Positions 55,440 to 64,000 of a stretch of DNA of 64,000 bases are shown here, in pieces; the stretch's first letter is position 1; the number at the start of each line of letters is the position of its first letter. Origin of the DNA: Piezodorus guildinii (Eukaryota; Arthropoda; Insecta; Hemiptera; Pentatomidae); contig CM041298.1 in assembly GCA_023052935.1 (NCBI GenBank), positions 112,087,977 to 112,151,976 on the forward strand, read 5' to 3'. The notes under the pieces are model-generated. The model did no database searches and had not been told where the DNA came from. It worked only from the letters and a program-made list of their open reading frames with translations. The position numbers were made by a program, and so were the translations under genes.

Positions 55440-55660
55440 TCATTTTTAAAAGTCGTTTGTTTCGAAATTTGCATACTTCTTTTGTGCTCTGTATGAATCA
55501 TTAGTTTGTGACAGATTGTCAGTTCAGTAATTTTGCATGCAACGAGGGTTCACATCGTTATGAATTCTCCTTTCGAATAAACATTGAAATTTTTTTGTCT
55601 CAGATACTAGAGCTTAAGTAACAAAAAAGTTCGTATGACCGATAAATAATCCGATTCTCA
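55440..55660 (-). repeat. Fragment related to the 58138-58853 element
   Basis: TTTCGAAATTTGCATACTTC, TTTTGTGCTCTGTATGAATCA (55467-55500) is the reverse complement of 58329-58371. Surrounding sequence is unassigned. Confidence 0.6.
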
Positions 55661-55735
55661 AGATCTCGAGGTTGGTAAGAAAAATAAAATTTTTACTTTC
55701 TTTGCTATTATACATATTTTTCATCAAAAATTTAA

Positions 55736-57065
55736 CACGTTCACGCCGGGGTGACCCACGTTGTCTGTTCCGTGAGGCGACGTGCATCACAGGTAAGTCA
55801 CTAGTTTTCGGGAAATAGGTTTATTTTATTTTTTTTTCATTATATGTTTTAGGAATTATTGGGTTGTGTCACATGAAAAGTCCGTTTTCAAGGTAAAGAA
55901 TTTTTATTAAAAATACGATATGAAAACAAGATAATTTTATTCGAAGTATTTACCTTCTCTTTCTACACATTTTTCCCAACGTGACACCAACTTTTTTATC
56001 CCCGAACTGAAAAACTCTGAGCTTTGAAGTGAAACAAATCTGAAAACGCACTTTTCACTTGATCATCACTTTCAAAAAGTTTTCAAAACATGGGGTCTTT
56101 CTGCCGCTCAGTGAGATCATGAGGTACCCATGTATCGAGCTTTTTTACTTTCCCAATACACTTTAAATGTCTGGAAATGGTAGATGCACTTGCATTTAGT
56201 TGTGCTGAGAGTCCTTTAACTGTTTGGTAGGGGTTTCCTTCTACTGCATGTTTGAGGACATCGTTGTGTATTACGAACGGAAGTCTTCCTCGGGACAAGT
56301 TTTTCAAGTCGGTATCTCCAGCTGAAAACTTAGCAAACAACGGCGAATGGTCCGTTCATTAACACTCCCTTCCCCAAACGCCTTGCAAATATTTCTAGCG
56401 GCCTCAGCTGCTGAATGGCCGAGTTTAAACTCGTACAAAAATATTACTCGAAAATCGCGTGTTTCCATGTTCATATTTGGAGGTATACTAAAAAGTGGAT
56501 AATTGATTGGGAAGCTAATGTTTATAATACTAAGATAGAGGATTAGTAACTGTTTACTTTAAATATGTAAACATTCGGAAGAAAACCACAGAGACCTGCA
56601 AAATCCTTTATGTATTTCGGAAACTATAAAAACGGACATTTCATGTGAAACAATCCAACAAGCATAAGGGTTTATTTGTTAAATATTTTATAACTTTCAA
56701 CATCCCCCCTCAAAGTACTCTTATCGGTTAATTTCACTTGATTACTCTTCTTTAAGAACTTTTTTTAGCTGTACGTGATTTCATTTCATATTTTTATTTT
56801 CATAATATGATGTAAGAATATAATATAATATAATAATATAAGAATATTTACTTAATACTTTCCATTTATTACAACTTCAAGTCATATGTGTATGCTAAAA
56901 CTGTTACATTCTTCCATTTAGCACTTTGGAAGCCTGGAACTGTTGTGATATCGCATTAAACATGTTGGAATTTGCAACAGTACCGCCCTGCCCTACGAAG
57001 GTAAGCAGCTAACACAGTCACGCCTCAAGCGGAAAAACGCAGATATTCGCCCCGGAGTGAACGTG
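55736..57065. mobile_element. piggyBac-like TTAA element, split by mariner copy 3
   Basis: Inverted ends CACGTTCACGCCGGGG (55736-55751) and CCCCGGAGTGAACGTG (57050-57065), 15 of 16 matching, both flanked by TTAA (55732-55735, 57066-57069). TTAA duplications and such ends are known from piggyBac elements. Without the nested mariner about 530 bp remain, with no transposase, so it would be a MITE. GC-richer ends contrast with the AT-rich middle. Confidence 0.75.
55859..56658 (-). pseudogene. Internally deleted mariner, copy 3
   Basis: Ends TTGGGTTGTGTCACATGAAAAG and CATTTCATGTGAAACAATCCAA; TA precedes it (55857-55858). Minus strand: start codon near 56473, FRVIFLYEFKLGHSAAEAARN, then the 56340-56083 ORF with GRLPFVIHNDVLKHAVEGNP, YQTVKGLSAQLNASASTISR and WVPHDLTERQKDPMF. 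It then jumps to the extreme C-terminus, a larger deletion than in copies 1 and 2 but with a nearby left breakpoint. Nested in the TTAA element. Confidence 0.92.
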
Positions 57066-57306
57066 TTAAATATATCTACTAGATGAGCAAGCATGTTTTT
57101 TTTTTTTTTTTGTTTTTTGGGGGAATTTTCATTAGTTTAATCATATGGGTTAAATTGTATTCAATTATATTGTCACCAAATGTATTTATTTCTTATCATT
57201 GTGTCTTCTTTGCTCATTAATTTTGTATCTTGGCCTGACGTAGATATTTTATTATATTTCATATTTTATTCTTATTCTTAAGGGACGTAATCCCAGAATT
57301 AAGTTT

Positions 57307-58110
57307 TTACTTTTACTTACCTATATATATATTTTAGAATAAGAGAAAGTATTGCGATCGTGAAAATTTTCGAATTCCAGTTTTCAACGGAAATACACGT
57401 TTTAGGGTCCCTTAAGTCCAAATGACCAAGTCCCACAAAAAGGTCTGTGTGTGTGGTAACTCCCGAGCGAAAACGAAAACTCCTGTGTGAAACTGAAATT
57501 TTATATTTAAGACTACTATACGCCCGAGATGTAACAGCAACATTTTCACTAAAATCAGCTGACCGAAAGTCTTACTTTATTTTATACATTTAGCACGTTT
57601 TTACTATTTTCTCAAAAACGGCTCAACGATATTGATTAAACTCGCTATATCAATGTAAAATTTAATGGGCTTTAGTATCATGTTGGTTTCATTCTGATTG
57701 AAATAATCTTATGGGGCTTAAATGCAGATATTTTAAATGTTCTTCCTCTAAAGTACCTTTAATTTTGTATATTTTATAATATATTCTATCATCTTATTGC
57801 CATTGATAAAAAACAGATAAATATATAAGTTGAACGAATTCGATATACAACTAAATGAGAAAACTGAAAAAAATATTTTTTTAATGCAACTGTTTCACCG
57901 CCAGGTCACTACATGGCGCCGGATGCTTACTGAATTTCGTAGATAATATTATAACATATTATTTAATAAAACACATCTTTCTATAAAAATCAAATGTAAA
58001 TAATTCTTTAACAATTTATTTTCGTTTCTAAATTTGTTTAAAAATTCTTAAATCGAAATTAATAACAGAAGTAAGCGAAAGTCTTTTGTTGCGCGCACCA
58101 GGTTTTTTTT
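57307..58110 (+). repeat. Family A copy without long GT tract
   Basis: Hairpin start TTTTACTTACCTATATATATA...AGAGAAAGTATTGCGATCG, GTCTGTGTGTGTGGTAACTCC, full internal order, end GAAGTAAGCGAAAGTCTTTTGTTGCGCGCACCAGGTTTTT. A small foreign block with GCCAGGTCACTACATGGCGCC lies at 57890-57945. Confidence 0.9.
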
Positions 58111-58137
58111 CTTCTTCTTCACCGAATCGATCATTAT

Positions 58138-58853
58138 CCCAGTATAATAAGGATATTTGTGGGAATTAATTCGGACAAAGCTGGAAATCGTTTTAATACC
58201 TCTTAATGGTCCTAAAGTAATCTGAGTTTGCACCATCACAGGTGGTGAGCTTAACTTTTTGGAGCCGAAAAACCTCGAATTTTACGCACTTTTTTCAGTT
58301 TTCACCTATAACTCGTAAACGGATTCATACAGAGCACAAAAGAAGTATGCAAATTTCGAAACAAAGGTTCGTATCTACCGAATGTGAAATTTAAAGAAGC
58401 TTTTAGACGTTAAATTTGATGCTCTATAACTTTTATGCTATGACTATTTTCGATTTGGATAATTGTTTCCAAGTTACAGTTATTTCTTAGTGAACAAATA
58501 GGGGTTTTCAACAAAAATGGAAAAATTTGCCTATTTCTGACGAACGATTGCGGCAATATTACTAAACTTTAATTCAATAACTAAGATAACTTTTAGAAAG
58601 GAAATTTAACGTATTTTCATTTTGGAAAGAAAGATATTTTCTGTAGGAAGCACCGTTTACGTGTTATAGGTGAAAAACTGAAAAAAGTGCGAAAAATTCT
58701 AGGTTTTTCGGCTCCAAAAAGTTAAGCTCACCACCTGTGATGGTGCAAACCCAGATTACTTTTATTTAGGACCATTAAGAGGTATTAAAACGATTTCCAG
58801 CTTTGTCCGAATTAATTCCCACAAACCTTGATTTTTGCCCTTATTTTACTGGG
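58138..58853. mobile_element. 716-bp foldback element, inverted arms of about 190 bp
   Basis: Ends CCCAGTATAATAAGG and CCTTATTTTACTGGG; arms continue with GTGGGAATTAATTCGGACAA, CTGGAAATCGTTTTAATACC, GGTGGTGAGCTTAACTTTTT and GGAGCCGAAAAACCT, each mirrored on the right. The unique middle (about 58330-58640) has no long ORF. The right arm has 10 extra bases next to the tip. No clear target duplication, so the superfamily is open. Confidence 0.88.
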
Positions 58854-59610
58854 CTACATAGGAACCCACCCCGGTTGGACGATAAAGACGTATACGAGAG
58901 CCGTAACTAATTTGGGTCACATTTCGATGGCACAATTCCAGTATCCTGTTGGACTGAAGACGGGGGTTCGAAAAGACAACCCAATGGCTGTTATATTGTA
59001 CAATCCGGGCCGGCTATCGAGCGAGCCCATCCCAGACTAGACGACGCCTCCCCAAGAAATTTTGAGTATATCGGTCACAAAACAAGTACTTGGCCTTTTC
59101 TTTAAGTAATTATTTATTAATACGTCTTAGCCGATTTAATCTAATAGTCCGTGAGCCAACGACGAAAGATGCAACCCATTTTACCAAAATTTTTAGTAGG
59201 TTTTATGCATAGCATCTATCATGGTAAGGAATAAAAATACACGACTGCCAACTCGAAACGGGTGGATTATAAAATGGCAGCCATTCAAAAAGTGGCCAAC
59301 ACGACAAACTTTTGACTCATTTGACCACGATTTTCCTTTTGACCTCATAATACTAGGACAGTGGTATCCATAGCCGCGTGAGGTTCTTTGGCTACTTGGC
59401 ACAAATATCCACGGAAGGCCCAATAAAATAATATTTTCATTTAATGTTTTTTTTTACAGTCTGGTTTTATTATTATACGATATATAAATATATTACAGGA
59501 TATTTGACTTTTTATTACCCGAAGGAATTGTAAGGTACATTTTTATTTACATAAAAATATTTCTAGGAGCGCTGCATGCACTTTTAACATTTTAAGGGCT
59601 TTTATGGCTT
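58854..59610. other. Unassigned lower-copy sequence
   Basis: Less repetitive and GC-richer than the surroundings (about 58855-59420). A 70-codon frame ends at 59040 (GYIGTHPGWTIKTYTRAVTN...) and a minus-strand 76-codon frame lies at 59193-59423. I recognise neither. They could be decayed transposon or gene exon fragments. Confidence 0.35.
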
Positions 59611-60113
59611 TAACAAAATGGGTAGGGACCATTCTTCAGAGTTTGAGTTCAGACATAGCCCGACAACGTCAACGAGAGGTAGTGATCCTTGCAACCTCCC
59701 AGGCATGGGTGGTGGGGTGATATCAGCCAACAATGGGTTAGCACAGGCCTTCAGCCCATCAACGAATTTGATGTGCCTCCGGCTGATGTATTCAGGAACC
59801 AAGCCCTGTAAACAAAAATTATCTCCGGGGAAACAAGTCAGCGACTCCTAAAAGCCAACAGGTGCTAGTTTGGCCTCAAAAAGCACTTCAGAAGTTCCTA
59901 CCTCACCCGCCGCACAAAGTGCCTTTTGTATAAGACTCTCTTAGGCCCGTCTTAACTTATGGATCTGAGACATGTACCCTCACTGGTAAAGAGGAGAGGG
60001 AAATCCTCATATTTGAAAGAAACATCTTAAGAAAGATATTTAGGCCAGTTAAGATCGGTGAAAGCTGGAGGCGGAGGACAAACTTGGATCTACCGGATCT
60101 ATGGCGACGTTTG
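59611..60113 (+). pseudogene. LINE C-terminal fragment, twin 1
   Basis: 59793-60113 is about 97% identical by eye to 62081-62401. Broken frames encode LRPVLTYGSETCTLTGKEER, FERNILRKIF and RRRTNLDLPDLW, a typical LINE region after the RT domain. It is cut after CTATGGCGA. 59611-59792 (GACCATTCTTCAGAGTTTGA onward) is upstream LINE sequence or unrelated; I cannot decide. Confidence 0.75.
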
Positions 60114-60134
60114 GATTTATTTTTTAAATGAATT

Positions 60135-60466
60135 TTCAAGTTAATACAATTTTAAACATTTTCAACTCAAACAATAGAAATTATTATCTGACAACAATCA
60201 CTCTGTTTTATCCGCTTTTTATGATTCTCCATTACCTTATACAATACTTTGGCTAGAAGATAATATTTATTCTAAAATCTTTAGCTTTCCAACGGTGAAT
60301 TATTTATCATATTATTGTTCTTAGATCGAAAAAAAAAATCCTTTAAAAAAAAAAAAGTTTGATCTTTTTTCCTTTTGCTGATTACCAAATTTATTTCATT
60401 TATAAAATTATTTTTATTATTTAGGAAATTTATTTATTTTCAAATAAAATTCGTTCAGCTTATATA
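60135..60466 (-). repeat. Family A 3' part, split by mariner
   Basis: Blocks TTATCTGACAACAATCACTC, TTTAGCTTTCCAACGGTGAA, TTCGTTCAGCTTATATA. The copy resumes at 61666 after the mariner and at 62033 after a SINE. Confidence 0.75.
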
Positions 60467-61665
60467 TTAGGTTGGCAAATAAGTCTTTTCGTTTTTAAGT
60501 ATAAAATAAAACTCAAGGTATTGCAGACATAAAATTTTAATTAAAAATTAATCTAAAACATATGGAGCATTATTTATTATGACTTTTGGTTTATTATTTT
60601 CAATTATGAACATTTGTAATCGACAATTTGAGGGCTTACGTTTCCAGATACGAAGAATCGGAATAAAGAATAAAAACTGCAGGATCATTTTTTTTTAAAT
60701 TCGCTACAAAAATACTAGGGCATCCAAGGATGATCCTAACACCTAGGCGTTGAAATCAACTAGTTATTTTTGAAATGGCGGCCGAACAAATGTGATTTAA
60801 TTTAATAACTCAGTTATTTTTTAAGATAGAGAAAAAATTATTATCGGTTTTTAACAAAAAAAAAAAAACGCGAATAATTATTAAAAAACAAAACAAAGAG
60901 AAAATAGAAATTTTACTCATAAATAGTTATTTTTGAAGATTTTGAAAAATATGTATAGAGTTTTAGAACAGTAAAGCGCCATAAACAGACCAAAAAAAAA
61001 AACTTACACCCTCAAAATTTGAAGGCTTACGTTTCAAGATTGATCATCGCCCGTACACCTTTCCGTTATACCATTTCTGGGCATTTATTTTTAATAGACT
61101 GATCCAATTTTATTAATTCTTAGCAGTATTGAGTTGAATCAATCGATTTGTCCTACAACAGCACATATAAAATAACACCCTTGAAATTCCACCATATGGA
61201 AAGCATTGGCTTCTTTTGAAGCAATCTGGGTTTAGACATTCTTCGGTTAGAGTGAGGGAATTTAACATTTAGCCTGGAAACATAAGGGAGCTTGTGCAAA
61301 TGGTTTCTACCCTTGTGGGAGACACATTGAGGGCTATAGCAATCTCTCCCACTGATTAAATGGAATTTTGATCAACAATCACCTTAACATTGCGCGTTTC
61401 TATTTCATGTGGGCGACCAGACTGTTGAGCATTATTGATGTCAAAATTTCCTGGATGAAATTTGGCAAACTAATGTTAAGATGTAAATTCGGTTAAGGCA
61501 CCGCCAATTTTTCAGAGCAATAATGAAAGATATTTTCTTCCATATTCACCGCGCAATAGCAAACACAACATTAAGCTCATTTAAACAAAAGTTAACAGAG
61601 AAGACATGTATCATAGTCGCATAAAAATGAACAGAAAAACCGAAAGGACTTATTTTCCTACATAA
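60467..61665 (-). pseudogene. Mariner with AGGTTGGCAAATAAGT ends, degraded
   Basis: 1,199 bp between TA steps (60465-60466, 61666-61667). Ends TTAGGTTGGCAAATAAGTC and GACTTATTTTCCTACATAA. Minus-strand broken frames give FAKFHPGNFDINNAQQSGRP-like codons, NVKVIVDQNS and NVSPTRVETI near 61440-61300 (N-terminal region), and QLIKLDQSIKN-like codons near 61120. The C-terminal half is replaced by family B sequence (60590-61040). This end sequence is typical of irritans/mauritiana-type mariners. Confidence 0.8.
60590..61045 (+). repeat. Family B inside the mariner
   Basis: TTTGGTTTATTATTTTCAATTATG, AATTTGAGGGCTTACG, CGCTACAAAAATACTAGGGCAT, AACTCAGTTATTTTTTAAG, then a second partial start with AATTTGAAGGCTTACG at 61013. 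It disrupts the transposase. Confidence 0.7.
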
Positions 61666-61722
61666 TATTTACTAGTTTTTTATCAATATTAACAAGATGA
61701 CATAGTCAATTTTTTCAAATCT

Positions 61723-62021
61723 TTTTTTTTTTTTTTTTCAGTGGCTCGACAGGACGTGTAGGCCCTAGGCCTCACGTTGTGTCTTCTGGGAGATTACACT
61801 CACGTTTCTTGATGCATTTTGTAGTGTAAGGTCATCACACCCTACGCCTAATTTTGTGAGTGGTCAGCATTTGGCTGACGGGTCTTACAAACCTCGGGGA
61901 GAGGCTGTGATTGAATCTCCATTAATTTAATGCATGAAAAAGTCCCTCTGAGACTGGGATTCGAACTCACAACCTTTAGCATGAGAGACTATCGCACTAG
62001 CCACTCAGCCACGTGCTCCCC
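61723..62021 (-). repeat. SINE-2, second copy, with 11-bp TSD
   Basis: Minus strand: GGGGAGCACGTGGCTGAGTG, GAGTTCGAATCCCAGTCTC, body with GACCCGTCAGCCAAATGC and GCGTAGGGTGTGATGACC, A-run tail. TTTTCAAATCT flanks it (61712-61722, 62022-62032). Nested in family A. ORF 61930-62133 is chance. Confidence 0.95.
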
Positions 62022-62080
62022 TTTTCAAATCTACAAAATTAAAAGGGACTTTATAGGAATAAAATGTAAAATATGGGAAT

Positions 62081-62645
62081 TTAAGCCCTGTAAACAAAAA
62101 TTATCTCCGGGGAAACAAGTCAGCGTCTCCTAAAAGCCAACAGGTGCTAGTTTGGCCTCAAAAAGCACTTGAGAAGTGCCTACCTCACCCGCCGCACAAA
62201 GTGCCTTTTGTATAAGACCCTCTTAGGCCCGTCTTAACTTATGGATCTGAGACATGTACCCTCACTGGTAAAGAGGAGAGGGAAATCCTCATATTTGAAA
62301 GAAACATCTTAAGAAAGATATTTGGGCCAGTTAAGATCGGTGCAAGCTGGAGGCGGAGGACAAACTTGGATCTACCGGATCTATGGCGAAGCTGATGTGA
62401 TGAGGATAATCAACTTAGGAAGGCTGCGCTGGCCACGTAGTACGGATGCCAGACGATGAAGTTCCAAAAAAGCTGCTGGATGGGAGGCTCCACCGGACAA
62501 GGGGAAGAGGAAGACTTCGGCTTAGATGGGAGGACACCGTTGCCAGGGATGCCAACTGGCGAGCGGCTGCTTAAGACCGAACCACCTGGCGAGGACTTAT
62601 TGAGGAGGCCAAGAACCACATCAGTATGTAGCGCCACGGATGTAT
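62081..62645 (+). pseudogene. LINE C-terminal fragment, twin 2
   Basis: Extends further than twin 1. After FERNILRKIFGPVKIGASWRR come LDLPDLW, then shifted frames with GHVVRMPDDEVP-like and KKLLDGRLHRTRGRGRPRLRW-like codons, NWRAAAQDRTTW-like and ending IEEAKNHIS-like with ATGTATG. This is the complete C-terminal end of a common arthropod LINE type. It starts exactly at AAGCCCTGT, a phrase also present in family A. Confidence 0.82.
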
Positions 62646-62990
62646 GTAAACAAAAATTACATTAAATACATATTTTTTGTCTCTTTTTCTTTGGTTGGTA
62701 ATCAAAGTCGTTCAACTTATATATTTAGCCACTTGTTATCATTGCTAAGAAGATGTTATGTTTAATTTGTTCGAAACTACAAAATTAAAGGCACTTAAGA
62801 CTATGTAAATCATAATTTGTAAATCACAAATTGTCAGACTATGTAAATCATAATGAAACCTACATGATATTAAATCGAATCTAATAGAAATCGTTTGAGC
62901 CGTATATGGTGCAATTCGCTAGGTACGAAGTGGCCCATTTGGTTGGTCGATTTTAGTTAAAGAGTTGCTGTAACGAGAAAAAATAGTTGA
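62646..62990 (-). repeat. Family A internal part
   Basis: AACAAAAATTACATTAAATACA, TTTGGTTGGTAATCAAAGTCG, CTACAAAATTAAAGGCACTT, AATGAAACCTACATGATATTAAA and AATCGTTTGAGCCGTATATGG. Contains a small local duplication of TCAGACTATGTAAATCATAA. Confidence 0.7.
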
Positions 62991-63079
62991 ATTAATAGTT
63001 CAGTACATTAGAGATTCGAAATGTTTCTTACATAACTGCTCTGGTAGGAGTCGAGAATTAGGTAGAGATTACTCTCTCA

Positions 63080-63265
63080 CCAGTTTTCCCCCAATTTTCG
63101 GGAACCCACTTTATATAGGGCTGGTGTGCCTCAAGAGGTTCTCCTTACCCCAGGGCTGTCTCATAGCTGAAATAACAGAATAAATAATAATTTCGCCAAA
63201 GTAAGGATTAGAACCCGAGAAGCAATATCTTGTACTCTACCCATTAAACCACGTCGATCAAACAT
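63080..63265 (-). repeat. SINE-3, fourth copy
   Basis: Minus strand: GACGTGGTTTAATGGGTAGA, GGTTCTAATCCTTACTTTGG, CTGTTATTTCAGCTATGAGA, AAGTGGGTTCCCGAAAATTG. Diverged but collinear with 27620-27865. Confidence 0.8.
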
Positions 63266-63269
63266 TACC

Positions 63270-63770
63270 ACATGATAAGAGGTAGAAAATGAGAAAGTTA
63301 TTTGAAAAGGAGAGAATGAATCGAAAAAAAAGGGTAAGGATGCCCTAGATGCTTCCAGATGTTTTGTGAACCTTCGGAGCAATTTCATACCAGAGTGCTT
63401 CATCTTTTTGTTCTCTATATATGAAGATACTGCCCAGCCCCTTCTGGCAAAAACTGGCCCGCCTATATTAAGCAGAATTACTTTCTGTATAAATTAATCT
63501 CTATTTGCAAATTTAACTAAGCGTTTAACAAACATTCAGCGGAAATTATTATTCAATGAAAATTCATGACTTCTTTTATATAATAATTAAATGGAAATAG
63601 TTATCGATCTAAATAATAGGAGAAATTATACCTTTTAAGTGATTCCTCCTCTACAACCTCCTAAATAATCGTTTGTAGTATTAACACGCCTTTAAAGATG
63701 ACAAGTTCGGTATATATATATATTGTTTGATCAGTTCTCGACTGTTGATAATTTAAGTTTGTGTTGTTCT
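63270..63770. other. Unassigned AT-rich stretch
   Basis: Contains a minus-strand 80-codon ORF (63161-63403) overlapping SINE-3, a TA run at 63711-63724 and no recognisable gene or repeat. Confidence 0.4.
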
Positions 63771-63784
63771 TAGGTTTCAGTCAA

Positions 63785-63845
63785 TGAATAAACAATTTTA
63801 TCTATGCGACGTTTCGATAATTTATTGTTCTCATAATCATGCCTT
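63785..63845 (-). ncRNA. Decayed hammerhead-like motif of Penelope type
   Basis: The minus strand has ATGAG (63834-63830), an AT-rich spacer able to form a weak helix, then GAAAC (63815-63811) and GTC (63810-63808) with a CGAAACGTCG context as in 22031-22360. The conserved C3 and G5 of the CUGAUGA box appear substituted (ATTATGAG), so cleavage is unlikely. Probably a relic of another Penelope-like element running off the window. Confidence 0.4.
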
Positions 63846-64000
63846 AACAGTGGAAAAAAAAAACAGAACATTAATATTATTATACAATAATTAATATATG
63901 ATGTTATTGTTAGAGATATAAAGAAGAGTACATTGAACAATGAATAATCATACAGTAGGTACATAGATATTTTAAATTAGGATTTACATTAAAGATATTA

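Overview
What it is. This is a very AT-rich, transposon-saturated piece of an animal nuclear genome. I see no intact host gene, no bacterial-style coding and no real tRNA or rRNA gene. Coding traces are decayed or truncated reverse transcriptases, mariner/Tc1 transposases and one Gag-like ORF. The mix (Jockey-type LINEs, an LTR element with AGTTA...TAACT termini and 4-bp duplications as in insect Ty3/gypsy errantivirus-like elements, cecropia-type mariners, tRNA-derived SINEs, a Penelope-like fragment) fits an arthropod, probably an insect. The species cannot be named from the sequence.

Main theme. One anonymous repeat, here called family A, recurs about 30 times in both orientations. A typical copy is 0.8-1.0 kb. 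It starts with a near-perfect terminal hairpin (TACTTTCACTTAC...GTAAGGGAAAGTA), carries a GT microsatellite about 130 bp in, has no ORF, and ends in GGTAAGTGAAAGT followed by TGTTGCCCGCACCAGATTTT. A second anonymous repeat, family B, carries the phrase AACTCAGTTATTTTTGA in units of about 120 bp and often abuts family A. Most other elements are inserted into these two.

Layout. 1-6.9 kb: family B/A relics, SINE-1 and SINE-2, a LINE RT fragment, a 338-bp tandem duplication. 6.9-14.5 kb: three family A copies; one is split by a SINE-1 and another by a complete 3,033-bp gag-only LTR retrotransposon (406-bp LTRs, TSD CATC). 15-21.3 kb: family A with an internal 21-bp minisatellite, LINE 3' ends, a 391-bp MITE, and a nest of LINE in LINE in SINE. 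21.9-23.9 kb: a 330-bp inverted repeat with hammerhead-ribozyme-like cores on both strands (Penelope-like), inserted in a SINE. 24-33.8 kb: family A, two internally deleted mariners, two LINEs fused tail to tail. 34.3-37.8 kb: a diverged satellite-like array. 38-45.3 kb: a dense cluster of mainly minus-strand family A copies, one of which looks like uncorrected sequence. 45.5-50.8 kb: a palindromic MITE, LINE fragments including a Jockey RT, a Tc1-like pseudogene and a LINE ORF with a CCHC finger. 51-57.3 kb: family A, a Jockey copy split by a SINE-1, and a piggyBac-like TTAA element split by a third mariner. 57.3-64 kb: family A, a 716-bp long-inverted-repeat element, twin LINE fragments, a mariner, SINE-2, SINE-3 and a second hammerhead-like relic.

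How the parts relate. There is no pathway here. The content is transposon stratigraphy: target-site duplications show SINEs, the LTR element, LINE 3' ends and mariners landing inside older family A copies. The strongest leads are the unclassified family A, the Penelope-like inverted repeat with ribozyme cores, the gag-only LTR element and the 145-bp palindromic MITE found twice in opposite orientation.
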